Shown: positions 1-10,857 of the stretch, piece by piece
How positions within the stretch are numbered: position 1 is the first letter of the stretch
Layout of the letters: each line of letters starts with the position of its first letter
DNA from: Rhynchopus euleeides
Taxonomy: Eukaryota; Euglenozoa; Diplonemea; Diplonemida; Diplonemidae
DNA: 64,000 nucleotides
Direction: 5' to 3'
Assembly (NCBI GenBank): GCA_963210315.1
Contig: OY723283.1
Coordinates: 2,046,001-2,110,000, forward strand
Position numbers and translations under genes: made by a program
Notes under the pieces: generated by a model
Database searches by the model: none
Told to the model about the DNA's origin: nothing
What the model saw: only the letters and a program-made list of their open reading frames with translations

Positions 1-1290
1 GCCAGATCCCCCCCTCCCTAGTGATTGCTGTGCATTCATTCCCAGTGAGTCCTTTGTTGCCCCGTGACCCAAACCGAGCGTCAAGAGTGTGGGTCGGGGG
101 AGGGGACGTGCCCCCTCCTTCGTGAAAAGATTAGTGGGGGTGGGGTGGGATTGGGGTGTTTTTTTCGCACACACGCACACTCCGGTGCGCAGAAGGCGAA
201 TTATGTACTCCAGTGTAATACCAACTTCAGGGGCGGAGGTGCGTTTCTGGTGCCCCACGCGGCGAGTGAGCAGGCCCCCTCTCCCTTCGATCCGCGTGAG
301 GGAGGCAGTCATCACAGGCTGCGCCTCAGCCAAGACGGTTGTGCCCTCCGCCCCCGCCCCCCCCACTTACGTTACGATTCTCGCCATATTTTTCTTGAGC
401 TTGCAAAGATATGTCTTCTGCTGCTGCAGGCTTTACCCTTTTTTTTCACTCCGCATGTCAAATCATCACTGGGATGGGTGGGAGTGGGCGGGGGGCTGGG
501 GGGGATTCACTCTGAGAGGCATGAAAATCACACCCATGATGAGGGCCTTTTTAGGCAACACTATGTCGAGCGCGAGCGTGATGCCCACCGAACTGTGGAG
601 GGATGACTCACTGGCAGGGGCTTTGCTCTGTGCCCAGGGTCAAATCGACGCGCTTAGTGCATAGTAGGGTCAAGAGACACAACGACATAAAAGTGGACCA
701 CATCAATTTATCCTGGCCATGCTCAACACGTTGTCAAGAAATGGGGCATTACGTCGTATTTCTTGGAGGAGAGCATGGTCACTTTGTCCGTTCTCTATGA
801 CCCTGTGCCGTAGGACCTCTTCAGGCTTTGCTTTGGGATCTTGCTGCTTGGGGGTGGGGTGAAGGGGGAGGGCCGTGGCGAGTAAAGGCGCCCGTCGCAG
901 GGGGGCTGCCCCAACGTCTGCCGGGCTGACTTGGGTGAAACTTTTCTCCGAGAAACCGTGGTGATCAAGAGTTGGGCTCCGGGCTTACACCCTGTTGGAG
1001 ACTGAGGAGGGAGGGCTGCGCGTCTCCAGTCTTGACGTAGCTTGCGGGCTGTGCTGGGCGGCAGTGAGACCAGAGCGGGGCGGTGTTGGGGGGACGCACG
1101 AGCCCCTCCCAGGCAAGTCGCAAGGCTTGGACATCTCACCCCAGACGGTGGAAATTGGCCCCCCTCTCCCCTCCCCCCAGCCACTTTTCAACGCGCGACA
1201 CACAACCAAGACACAGCGAAGGCACCTCCTGGGGTCATAATCTGACACCTGCTGTGAATTTCACCGTCGCAACACCCACCACCCCACCAC
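1..1290. other. Intergenic, no supported gene
   Basis: Open frames of 60-190 codons exist on both strands here, but none shows the G/C-ending codon bias of the confirmed genes and none has a recognisable domain. The sequence is rich in C/T and G runs. A C-rich tract ending in AG at 1295-1296 is the likely splice acceptor for the gene starting at 1337. Confidence 0.6.
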
Positions 1291-1336
1291 CCGCAGGACC
1301 CCAGAGTACACCGAAGACCTCTTCCACCCCGACACA

Positions 1337-1549
1337 ATGGCCAACATCGTGCGTCAGTTCCTGTGGCTGCTGATCTGGTTTTTCATCTCGTGGCCCGTCG
1401 CGGGTATCTCGTCGTTCTTCTACATCTTCTTCAACGCCTTCCGTGCGTGCTGTGGCTGCCTGAAGCCCCTCATCGAGTGCCTGCACAACGGTGTGAACTT
1501 CACGGGGCGCGCAAGCGAGGGTGTCGTCAAAGGCGACCAAATCTGCTGA
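1337..1549 (+). CDS. Small hydrophobic membrane protein, tandem paralog 1
   Basis: The product is 70 aa. Residues about 6-40 are strongly hydrophobic and aromatic (FLWLLIWFFISWP) and probably span or insert into a membrane. A Cys-rich turn follows (ACCGC, about 41-46), then a hydrophilic tail with the block GVNFTGRAS. The gene at 2938 has the same length, the same order of segments and the same tail block, so the two are paralogs. Codons mostly end in G or C, as in the other genes. The start is chosen because a CA-rich tract ending in AG (1296) lies 40 nt upstream and the second copy aligns from the same region. I do not recognise the family with certainty. Short proteins of similar look (aromatic membrane segment, then a conserved GV-F tail) exist in invertebrates and protists, but that is memory, not a search. 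Function unknown. Confidence 0.75.
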   Translation: MANIVRQFLWLLIWFFISWPVAGISSFFYIFFNAFRACCGCLKPLIECLHNGVNFTGRASEGVVKGDQIC

Positions 1550-2885
1550 ACACCCTCAAAACTCTCAAGTCAGCAGGGATGGCATCATCCACGCCACACT
1601 GTGCGATCTCGGCGTGACACACAACGCACACTCGATGCCAGCGTAGAGAGTACCAAGGGAGAGAACTAGCTGCCTTGAGAGCGTGCGGCCTCAAGCTGTG
1701 ATCTGCAGTTTCTTCTTTCTATGTTTGACAACTTTGTTTTGTGCGGGCCTGGGCCCGCCCACACGCGCAACGCTGGCGCCTGTGGGTGGGGGGGTGGGAG
1801 CAGGCTGAGCCGCAGGAGGGGAGTGCCGGGAGCGCGCCCTTCCCTCTCCACACTCGTCTCGATCTTGAGGTGCCCACTCGCCTCGCCCCCTCCATCCCCC
1901 ATTCCCCCCCCCGCCCCGAGCAGCTGCCTCCAGTGTGACCCTCTTGAATGAGGGCTCAGCAGGTGCTGCCGTGGGTGCCGTGCTCAGCAAAAGAAGAGCC
2001 CGGATTGGTGCAGGGCACATGTTTGAGGTAAAAAAAATAGGTTTGTTTTTAAATGGAGTTGTGTCTTTTCGGGCCTCAGGGGCGAGGTCCTCTTCCCCCC
2101 ATTTTTTTGTTGGAGTGCATCGGGGTACCTTATTCCCGATACGGCAACCGCGCGACAAGAGGAAATCATGCATTTTTGCCCGAAGGGTCGAAAATACCTG
2201 CGCTCACATATTATGGGCGATGTGCATCTGAACACTGCGAGCTTGCTGTCCAGCGATCGGAAAATGTATTTTTCGAGTTCAGCAAAGCCCGAATGGGAAA
2301 CTTTATGTGCCTTGTGTGAGTCTTCTTGGGCACAGGCAAAACTACCCGGACCTTCTTTATTTGACACAGAGGGGGGAGGGGGGTGCAGCGAGTGATGTGT
2401 CCCGTGTTGTGCATGTGTTCCTCTTCTCCCGTTTCGCTTCCTTCCCTTGGCCAGCCGTCTAGGGGCTTGCATGCTACGTGCAGTCAGCCCAGTTGAGTAT
2501 ATAATACCTACAGGGTTCCCGGTTCGATCCTCCCTGCAGAGGCACTCGGCGCAGGCCTGCGCCGCAAACAGCCAGTGCCTGCCCCCCCCAACTATAGCCT
2601 GCAGCCAAGCTGAGTGATGCAGCACCGAAAGTGTGCCTCCCGTGCAGCCGCAGCACCAGAGTGGCTGTGGCTTGCACGGCTCCAGCCACCATGTGAGAGT
2701 TCTTCAAAAAAAATGAACGGGAGACGTCCGGTTCGCGCAGTCCCCACCCTTCCTGCCTCCCATCCAACGTTTATGCCTGAGGAACCGGCGGAGGATGTAG
2801 CAGGCAGTGAGTCAGAACGTGACGGAAGAGCAGTGTTCGCATCGTTGCCAAGAGTTGTCAAACCACCCACACCCACACCCAACAG
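1550..2885. other. Intergenic between the two paralogs
   Basis: No coding frame with the local codon bias. It contains a short tRNA-like stretch (about 2480-2545, listed separately) and ends in a CA-rich acceptor tract with AG at 2884-2885, which probably serves the gene at 2938. Confidence 0.6.
2480..2545 (+). pseudogene. Degenerate tRNA-like sequence
   Basis: The stretch contains GGTTCGATCC, which differs from the RNA polymerase III B box by one missing base. About 30 nt upstream is a D-arm-like CAGTTGAGTA. The spacing between the two is about 10 nt too short for a tRNA, and the T-stem and D-stem do not pair properly. It could be a tRNA relic, a SINE head or chance. Confidence 0.2.
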
Positions 2886-2937
2886 GCGTCTCTTGTTTCG
2901 GGGTTCTACACACAGAGGCCAGTCCCCAAGACACACG

Positions 2938-3165
2938 ATGACTTCAACCACGCTGATCCGCCAGGTCCTGTGGCTGGTTGTCTGGTGGTTCATCTCATTC
3001 CCGGTGTCGACCTTCTGCGCCACCTTCTACATCCTGCTGAACTCCATCCGGGCATGCGTCCCGCAGGTGAAGGACATAGTCGAGCTCCTCCACAAGGGGG
3101 TCAACTTCACGGGCAGAGCCAGCCAGGGCGTCGTCAACGGTGACAGCTTCGACAACCTCTGCTGA
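2938..3165 (+). CDS. Small hydrophobic membrane protein, tandem paralog 2
   Basis: The product is 75 aa and a clear paralog of the product at 1337. Shared blocks are an IRQ-LWL-W-FIS start, an FYI--N--RAC middle and the tail GVNFTGRAS with GVV-GD. It ends in Cys like copy 1. The Cys cluster of copy 1 is reduced to a single Cys in the turn. An ATG further upstream in the same frame (2614) would add 108 residues, but that extension lacks the codon bias and crosses the CA-rich AG acceptor at 2885, so I take the ATG 52 nt after that acceptor. Tandem duplication with independent acceptors suggests both copies are expressed separately. Function unknown. Confidence 0.75.
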   Translation: MTSTTLIRQVLWLVVWWFISFPVSTFCATFYILLNSIRACVPQVKDIVELLHKGVNFTGRASQGVVNGDSFDNLC

Positions 3166-4478
3166 CACTGCGTGCCACACCGCTCCCCTTTTTACACCAT
3201 AGAGGGTGCGTGTGGCTGGGTGGGGCTGGGCCTTGCTCCGAATGTGCACAAGAGCGGGCACCCTGTGCAAAGAGCAGAGGGTGAGAACCTGACTCAGTTT
3301 GACACATGGGGGGTCAAAAGGTTTCCCTCCCTCCCTTCCCTTCCCTTCCCCTGACCCCCCCCCCTCCGATACACGTTGTATTTTTCCGCATAATCTGCAG
3401 CAACACTTTTCATTCTGAGGCAGGGTGGAGTGGAGTGTGGTGTGGTGTCTGCCCGAATCGAGAGGAGGCCCTGCGGGCTCGGCGGTAGCGTAAGTACCCC
3501 CCTCCCTCCCCTCGAGAGTGGGTTCGCATCGGGGTTCGTTCGCGGTGTGACCTGCCACAAAACAACAACCTTAACGTGGGGTGTGTGTTTCGTGCGTTAT
3601 GCCTGTGTGGCTCTGATGGGGGCTGGTAGGGAGTCAAATCGGGTGGTGTCATTCAAACCCCGCCTCGGGTTCTGTCCGCCATCTACAAAAGGGAAGCTGT
3701 CACGCACCAACTGTACACGGCACACTGTACATTTTTGTTTTGCATCGTCGTTGTCTGTCGGGGGTTGCTCAGCTTCTCGACATGCCGAGATCGCTCCTTC
3801 TCCTGCAGGGTTGAAGGGTGCCGGCCTGGGGGGATGAGTCTTCAAGTTTCTTTCACGCACGAAGAGAAGATGTTGTAACGCATATTATGTTATCTTGTAA
3901 GGCAGGCAAATGTGGGACACCACCACTTGCGATGCCCTGCTGTTGTGGGTACAGTGTTATCCAGCACCCCTTTGCCACAGGCTGCAGCTGTCTTTGTCAA
4001 TAGAGAGGGGGCTTCGCTACGGTGCCGAAAATGGCGTGTTTTTTTTGGTGAACATCTCTCTCTCTCTCTCTCTCTCTCTCTTGGGAGGATTGTGAGAAAA
4101 CCGCCGAAAAGTTTTCCGGGAAAAAAAACTTGCCGCCGATAGCGAACAGACCCCAAAAGTGAATATTCTCGAGTGTCCTGAATGCGGAAGGGCTAACAAA
4201 GGCTGGTGTGTTTCGTGACTCCATTTTGTGTTTCGCACGTTGTCTATACTTCGGCGGCACAATCGAGCAGAGAGAGGGTGTCTTCGTCCTCTATGGGCGT
4301 CCTGAAGCAAACATATACCTTCCTGCTGCAGGCATGGTGCGGATGAGGAAAACAGACACTGCGGTGAATGGGGCTTCGTCCATCCAACCGGAACCGAGTG
4401 GCCCTCCCCACCCCCCCGGGTGAAGTCTCCCATTGGCTGCGAAGCTTTTTGTTGCGCTTCACAGATCCCCCCCCCCCC
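3166..4478. other. Intergenic, C-rich end is a transposon target
   Basis: No supported gene. It holds a pyrimidine-rich stretch (about 3320-3362), a (TC)n microsatellite (4055-4081) and a 12-base C run (4467-4478) that is the left flank of the first TIR-element locus. A stretch at about 4088-4150 resembles 22,130-22,195. Confidence 0.6.
4055..4081. repeat. (TC)n microsatellite
   Basis: About 13 uninterrupted TC dinucleotides. Confidence 0.95.
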
Positions 4479-5354
4479 TAGGGCATAGCTTCCGATAAGA
4501 ATCCGACCCCCAGACCCCTCCGACCCCCGACCCCCGACCCCCCCTTAGCAAAACTACCCCCCCCTCCCAAAAAATCTCAGGGGTTTCCCGAGGAAACGCG
4601 GTTCCCCCCTCTCCTGCGTTGTTTGGGCTCCGTGCGGATCGTAGTGGGGTCACTTTGTTGGTGTAGGTGCCACAGAACACCTCTGAAATGCGGATGTGGT
4701 TCCTTGAGAAAAGGGGGGTCGGAATCCGACCCCCGACCCCCCATTTTTCGGGGGTCGGAGGGGGTCGGGGCTATATCCCGACCCCCCATTCTTGCGGGGG
4801 TCAGGATCCGGAAGATGGGGGGTCTGAAACTGTGGTCAAACTCGGGTCGAAATTTTCGCGTTTTTTCTCGGGGGTCGTAGATGGGGTCGGAAACTAGGGG
4901 TTGGAATATGAGGTGGTACCCCCTCCCGACCCCCCACACGGGGTTTTCAAAACCCCGTTCTTTGGACTATTTGGAGTTTGTGCGGATCGTAGTGGGGTCA
5001 TTTCGTGGGTCTTGGGACCAAGCTTCAACGACGAAACATGGGTCTGGTCCAGGTACTGTCATGGGAGGACGTGACCGGGAGGCACACCAGGCCACCCCCA
5101 CCCACCCAGCGGGACCCTCCCGACCCCCTCCTCGGGTTTTTCAAAAACCCGTTCTTTTGAATATTTGGAGTTTGTGCGGATCGCAGTGGGGTCATTTTTG
5201 ACATGGGGTGCCTATTCACACCTCTTATTGGTGGTCCCCATCCAGGCCACATTCCTTAGGAAATAGTAAGGCGACCCCCTCCGACCCCCCCTCACGACCC
5301 CCGACCCCCGACCCCTGCGACCCCCGACCCCCGCTTATCGGAAGCTATGCCCTA
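4479..5354. mobile_element. TIR element A (non-autonomous, 872 bp between TA sites)
   Basis: Perfect 19-bp terminal inverted repeats: GGGCATAGCTTCCGATAAG at 4481-4499 and its reverse complement at 5334-5352. TA dinucleotides lie directly outside both (4479-4480 and 5353-5354). The left TA is preceded by a 12-base C run. The interior is made of GACCCCC tracts and three direct copies of a segment centred on TGCGGATCGTAGTGGGGTCA (about 4619-4651, 4970-5001, 5161-5193; the last has one base changed). No coding frame is credible, so it is MITE-like. Its right TA is also the left TA of the next element. Confidence 0.8.
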
Positions 5355-5365
5355 GGGGGTGTCAA

Positions 5366-5575
5366 CGCCAGCCAAAAAAGTGCACATTTTGAGAATTTTT
5401 GAGGATTGCGCCTGGGGGCAAATAAGTGCCAAAAACCGATGAAACCAGGTCCAGATCGGTCCGGAACCGGTGTGCCGGGTCGATTTCCACCCGAAAACCC
5501 CATTTTTTTGGCCCAAAATCGCCTATGTGAATTTTTGTACCACCTTCTGTACCTGGAGGTGGTACAAAAGGTGGC
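5366..5575 (+). repeat. F arm, left
   Basis: Inverted repeat of 6249-6440. The arms match over about 200 bp, including the palindromic GGTACAGAAGGTGGTAC region at their inner ends. Confidence 0.8.
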
Positions 5576-6248
5576 CACTGGCACCTTGTTGCTCAACGAA
5601 CCACCCCACCTTCACAAAGAGGTGCTCTATACCAATACGGGGTGCGGGGTACGAAGAGACGCACTGCTGAAGCACTAATTCGCGCATTTCTGTGCTTTAC
5701 AATCGTCAGAAAATGGTTTGGTGCCTGACATAGACGGGCACCGCTCATTATGAGGAAGCGATGGGAAAAGAGCAAGGGTGCCTGACACTGCCGTACTCAA
5801 GGACCTTGGAAGAGCTGCTCTTCGTCAACAATGCATCGACGGTATGAGCCGACGCCTGCGTGATGTCTTAATCGTCCATCTGGGATGATCATGACACGCA
5901 ATCGGCATTTTATCTTGATGAGCTGCTGGGGGCAGCGTTGGACACCCTCGTGAGCTGCCATCATTCCGCATGTTACAGGCAGCTGAAAGGATCCCAACAG
6001 GAAACAGTGGACCATCTGACTAAGTCTGCTCAACTTTGGCTATCCTTCAGTAGTCAGGGACGGTATCACTGAAACCCCAACACGTTCCTCTCTTGGACTG
6101 ACTCCGCCGTGCGGCACTGCATATGCACAGAGAGCTGCTGCTGCTATCATTCATGAGTCATGAAGGCCAAAGCCCCAGTATTTTTTTGTCAAAAATACAA
6201 CGAAAGGGATCTGTTAGTAGCTGGTTTGGGGAAGACATCCCTTCCTGG

Positions 6249-6440
6249 ACCACCTTTTGGACCACCTCCAGGTACAGAAGGTGGTACAAAAATTCACATA
6301 GGCGATTTTGGGCCAGAAAATGGGGTTTTCGGGTGGAAATCGACCCGGCACACCGGTTCCGGACCGATCTGGACCTGGTTTCATCGGTTTTTGGCACTTA
6401 TTTGCCCCCAGGCGCGATCCTCAAAAATGTCAAAATGTGA
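6249..6440 (-). repeat. F arm, right
   Basis: Reverse complement of the left F arm up to about 6440, where the match stops about 38 bp short of the expected terminus. Confidence 0.8.
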
Positions 6441-6447
6441 CCGACTT

Positions 6448-6876
6448 CACGGTGGCCTGGTCAGCTGACTGACCAGGTTTTGACCAGGTCCAAATCTGAC
6501 CAGGTCATGACCAAATCTGACCAGGTCATGACCAAATCTGACCTGGTCATGACCAGGTATGACCTGGTCATGACCATGTCATACCTGGTCATGACCAGGT
6601 CATTTTCACCCATTTTAACCGGGGGGAACATGTTGAGTGGCCAAGCAGGGGGGACAATTCGCATATTCCGGACTCTCTCCGGCCGTTGTGGAAAGTATGA
6701 GTCAAAAGGGTTCAACCATACCCCGAGTCGAGAAAGAAGTCGAAGCTTGAATCATGTTGGGCACAAGGGGAAAATGGTCAAAATTGGCCCAAAATTACCA
6801 ATAAAATATGCTGCAGTGCAGGGGGGTGGCGGGGGAGGGGAGGGTGGGGTCGGCGACGAAACTTGATGATCAGCAG
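6448..6876 (+). repeat. E arm, left, with GACCAGGTCATGACC array
   Basis: Inverted repeat of 8388-8741. Its outer part (about 6465-6603) is an array of the palindromic core GACC(A/T)GGTCATGACC, longer here than in the right arm (about 8662-8735). Subterminal palindrome arrays are typical transposase-binding regions; that role is inferred. Confidence 0.85.
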
Positions 6877-7401
6877 CTTTGGCCCAAAATTACCAAAAAG
6901 GAATGGGGCCCCCTGCCCCCTGCCCAGGTTCCCTGCCCGCCTGGATGCACTCAAGTGCCTCACACCGGGTCCCTCCCCCTGGTGGTATCCCAAAAAAATG
7001 TCGAGGAGGTCTGCATCATCCCAGGCCACGCAGAAGGCGTCGAGCTGTTTCACAGCAGCCTCGCGGCGCTGTTTGAAAAGCCATCGCACCACCCACTTTG
7101 ACAAGGAGTGGGGCAGGAAGCTGACACGGAGTGAAGAGGCGACAAGAAGAAGGCCAGGACACTGCCCGCAGTCTACTCCATGCGTGTCTCTGGCAACGCG
7201 CGTCGGAGGCGGCATGAAGCGCCTCACGAGCGCCGACAAGAACTCGTCTGAGTACGAGGTGCTGACGGAAGCGGGGTGCTCGGATGAGGTGCTGGGAACT
7301 GATATGAAGAGGCTGCCCACCGCTCAAAGCGCGGTGGGCAGTACTTCTTCGAAGGCAGCTGAAAAACAACTGACCCCGAACCCCCCCCCCCCATCACGCA
7401 G

Positions 7402-7758
7402 ATGGGGAGGCATTCGATAGCAGACGTCCTCTTCTACCGGATCATCGTAGAGGTAGGTCCGGGAGCTGACGTGCCCGACGAGCACCCACCTGTCCTCGAC
7501 GGATCGGTCATGACTGTCACGGTCATGAGGGACCTGCCCTACAAGAGCGAGGTTCCGAATGGTCTGCACGCCCGAACGTTTCACATTCCGGATCCGTTCA
7601 TTGTGGCGGTGGGGGCAACACCACAGGCAACGCAGGGGCAGGGTGTCGTGACCATCGACATCCAGTTGGTGAACGCGGTGATGAGGCAGGCGGTGGTGAC
7701 AAAGAAGCCCGACCAGCGGGCGTGCCAGAGGACGAGAGTCCCATCGGCAGTGCCGTAA
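7402..7758 (+). CDS. Possible ORF inside element E
   Basis: This 118-codon frame has moderate coding character (many C/G-ending codons; hydrophobic/charged pattern around HSIADVLFYRIIVEVG). It has no domain I recognise, and overlapping - strand frames of similar quality exist (6778-7320 and 7324-7866). It may be one exon of a cargo gene or a relic. The start is not determined. Confidence 0.2.
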   Translation: MGRHSIADVLFYRIIVEVGPGADVPDEHPPVLDGSVMTVTVMRDLPYKSEVPNGLHARTFHIPDPFIVAVGATPQATQGQGVVTIDIQLVNAVMRQAVVTKKPDQRACQRTRVPSAVP

Positions 7759-8387
7759 CGGTTGACCACATCTGATTGTGACACTTTTCAAAGAGTGTAA
7801 AAGAATGGAGAAGGGAGTGCCCTGCCTTGAATGCCTCAGGACCCTCAGGATCCTCAGAACTGCCACCTCTCCGACGAAGCGTTCGAGAGGGAGAATGGGG
7901 AGAGGAAATCGCGGGCCAGGACAATCATCTGCTTGTTTCCGGGAGAGGGACCTGATGGTGTTCGAGCTGGCAAACTATGCCAGTTTCGGCAACGACCCCG
8001 CAAGAATCTTCGTGTACCCTCTTGCAATACAATGTCATATCGTTGTGCGGGAAGTGCATGACAGCGGGTCCCGTATGGATGAAAAACTTCGATTCGTTTC
8101 GGCACCGTCTCAGGGCTCTCGGTAGCAGTCGAGTAACCCCTGTCGGCCCGATCGATTCGCTCGGCAAGTGTTCCGATGGCTGGTTACTGACTGGCGATGC
8201 TGCCTGCAACAAACCGCGTGGTCTCCGTATTTGCCTCTGCGACAAGCAGCCGCCGATCCACACCCAGGATGCGAAGGACGGCGTGTTACGCAAGGCAGCA
8301 CTGGCCTGTGAAGCCGACGACGACAACGAAGATCCCGAAGAAGAGGAAGAAGGAGAAGAATGTGAAGAAGCGGAAGAAGGCAGAAAT

Positions 8388-8741
8388 CTGCTGATCATCA
8401 AGTTTCGTCGCCGACCCCACCCTCCCCTCCCCCGCCACCCCCCTGCACTGCAGCATATTTTATTGGTAATTTTGGGCCAATTTTGACCATTTTCCCCTTG
8501 TGCCCAACATGATTCAAGCTTCGACTTCTTTCTCGACTCGGGGTATGGTTGAACCCTTTTGACTCATACTTTCCACAACGGCCGGAGAGAGTCCGGAATA
8601 TGCGAATTGTCCCCCCTGCTTGGCCACTCAACATGTTCCCCCCGGTTAAAATGGGTGAAAATGACCTGGTCATGACCAGGTATGACCTGGTCAAGATTTG
8701 ACCAGGTTTTGACCTGGTCAGGGTCTGACCAGGCCACCGTG
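8388..8741 (-). repeat. E arm, right
   Basis: Near-exact reverse complement of the left E arm, with a shorter GACCAGGTC array at its outer end. Confidence 0.85.
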
Positions 8742-8755
8742 TTTGACACCCCCTA

Positions 8756-9230
8756 CCCCCCCCCCCCCCCTCCCTCCCCTTGCGCCAGGCAGACCGTTGG
8801 TCCGCACGACACCACCGAACCCCCACCGCCTCCACCCTGTCGTGCTGCCCTGTCGTTTCCGACAGGGTTTCGAAAAGGGGACCCCCCTCCCCAAAAGTAA
8901 AGTTAAACAATGCCGTCTATGGAGCAGCCCCTTTTGCCCCCCACCCCTCCCGCCCCCCCTCCACTGCCTGCAGACATGTTCCTTCCTGCCGAGCAACCGT
9001 TTCTGGGTAAAAAAAATGCTGGTGAGGCCTTTTCTGTATAACCACGCACAACGACGCATTTCCCCACACAACACACCCCGCAACACAGGGGCAGCACTCG
9101 TCTTCACACCCTCACCCTTGGGGCTGTGTTGCAGGAGGGCCTTCTATCAGACGAAAGGGGAGGGGGCGGTCCGGGGCCGGGGGTCCAGGGGGTGGAAGAC
9201 TAGCGGCTCGTCTGCCCCTTTGCCCTCCAT
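8756..9230. other. Intergenic
   Basis: It starts with the 15-base C run that flanks element F/E. There is no supported gene. A C/T-rich tract ending in AG at 9231-9232 precedes the TIM22-type gene by 16 nt. Confidence 0.6.
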
Positions 9231-9248
9231 AGGGGCAGCAGCGGCGCC

Positions 9249-9822
9249 ATGGATCTCGAGGCGGGCAGGTCGGACCAGGAGCGTGCAATGGAGATCATGA
9301 TGGACTCTTGCGCAGCACGCTCTGTGATGGCCTACGTGGGTGGCTACGTCATGGGTGCCGGCTTCTCGGTCTTCGGTATGATGCTCGGAGGGAGCCAGCA
9401 GGACAACGTCGGTGTGAAGGAGTTCTGGCGCCGCGCAGGCCGGAATTCGCTCAAGATGGGGCGGGGCTTTGCCGTGTTCGGCTTCTTCTTCAGTGGGTTT
9501 GAAGCGGTGCTGGAAAAAAGACGCGGGAAGCACGACTGGAAGAACGCAGGCATTGCGGGTGGCACGATCGGCGGGGTGCAGGGTTACAGATTTGGCGGCC
9601 CTGCCGCAGCAGTTGCTGGTATGTTCCTCTCCCATAGCTTCAACACAGCTCTATGACGTGACTTCCACATTTGCGGAAACAGTGTTGTGCTCACCACACG
9701 CTGTTTCTCTGTGACTTTTGTGCCACATGTCTTCCACTCACACACACACAACACTTCCTCTCACAGGTGCGGGTGCAGGCGCAGGGTTCTGCGCGCTCAT
9801 CGACTGGTTCATGGACATGTGA
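9249..9822 (+). CDS. TIM22: Mitochondrial inner-membrane translocase, TIM22/TIM17/TIM23 family
   Basis: Two exons, 9249-9618 and 9767-9822, joined over a 148-bp GT-AG intron (GTATGT donor, CTCTCACAG acceptor) in phase 1, give 141 aa. Family features in order: an N-terminal Cys-x3-SVM segment entering the first membrane span with a GG--MGAGFSVFG glycine pattern (about 25-46); a loop with an Arg-rich KEFWRRAGRNSLKMG; a second span GFAVFGFFFSGFEAVLE; the loop K-HDWKNAGIAGG, close to the SDWKN-V-SG hallmark of TIM22; then a Gly/Ala-rich span completed by exon 2 (AGAGAGFCALIDW). It would insert carrier-type proteins into the mitochondrial inner membrane. It is shorter than fungal or animal TIM22 (about 190-205 aa), mainly at the N-terminus. 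TIM22 rather than TIM17/23 is favoured by the DWKN loop; the subfamily is not certain. Confidence 0.88.
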
Positions 9823-10780
9823 GAGAGGCATCCTCAGATCTTCCCCAGGAGTATCTTTACGTGTCCCCCTCCCACCCCCCCCCCCCCCCCACAATCCCCT
9901 CACCCGCCCACACGGTTGCTGACGCCCACCCTTTCGACACACCACAGCGCTCTCCTCTTGCCACCCCCACACACCCCCCCCTACCCCTCAGCTCAGAGAC
10001 AGAGCGGGGTATGGGGTCGAGAGCCAACTCTGTAGGCTGCCCGGGTGATGGGGTGGGTGGGGGTGGGGCACTATATATCCTCTCGGTGCCTTCCTCTTCT
10101 CTGCTCTTCGGTGCATCATTACCCCACACACAATCCCCCCCCCGCCCCCTTTTTCTGGGCGCGCTGTGCCGAGCTAATGCTGGCCGCGCGTGCTGCTCCT
10201 TGTTACCTTGTGTGCACAGCACACACACATGCAGTCCAAGCACCTCATCCAGCCCCCCCCCCCCCATTAGTTTTTCTGTCAGTTCCATTGGTGTGAGGGG
10301 AGGATGTCCAGGGAGTGGAGAGGAGTGATGTCAATTGTCAGCGCATCAACGAATGAAGAGGTGAAGAGGTGTTGAAAGTCTCAAGTGGTAGTGGTCGGTG
10401 TGGGCGCAGGAGGTGGCAAATGCCCCTGGCTGGGCTGGGGCTGTGTGTTGGGCAGAACCCGCCCCCAGCTGCTCAAGCCTTGGTCTGCTTCAACAGGCGG
10501 AGAGTGAGGGGCTGGGGTGTGGGGTGGGATGAGCGGGTCCGTCGGCGTTGGAGCCCTGTGGGGCCTGCAGCTGGTGGGGTGTGTGGGGGGGTGGGGGTGG
10601 TGCATTAGAGCAAAATGCTGTGTTCTGGGGTGTGTCTTGTGTGCACACTGGATGATTCAGAGGCTCGTTCTGTCGCCTCCCCCCGTGCCCCCTGCCCCCT
10701 CGTTCGACCTGAGCTCAGGGGGGGGTGTCAATGAACAGGGTTATCGTAACTTTTGCACCCCGCATCACACCGCCCCTCAG
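9823..10780. other. Intergenic
   Basis: C- and G-rich, with C runs near 9880 and 10,250. No credible gene. A C-rich tract ending in AG at 10,779-10,780 is one of several acceptor candidates for the gene starting at 10,858. Confidence 0.6.
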
Positions 10781-10857
10781 GCCGCCCCCAGCAGGGGGCC
10801 TACACAGCGCTGCAAGCACAGGGGCAGCGTAGGGGTGGCGGTGCCCCCTAGTGCACA

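Larger units (their letters stand above)
5353..8755. mobile_element. Composite TIR element F/E
   Basis: The outermost ends are GGGGGTGTCAA (5355-5365) and TTGACACCCCC (8743-8753), each bounded by TA (5353-5354 and 8754-8755). A 15-base C run follows the right TA. Inside are two different pairs of long inverted arms: F arms at about 5366-5575 and 6249-6440, and E arms at 6448-6876 and 8388-8741. The simplest reading is two related elements joined with loss of the abutting ends, leaving the left terminus of F and the right terminus of E. Several short ORFs lie in the E interior; none encodes a recognisable transposase. Confidence 0.7.

Noticed and set aside
64..664. Two overlapping + frames of 180 and 191 codons
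   Set aside because: No G/C-ending codon bias, no domain, and both cross poly-G tracts. Treated as chance frames.
6778..7866. - strand frames in element E as a transposase
   Set aside because: No helix-turn-helix or DDE-like signature, and both frames extend into the inverted arms. Left as uncharacterised.
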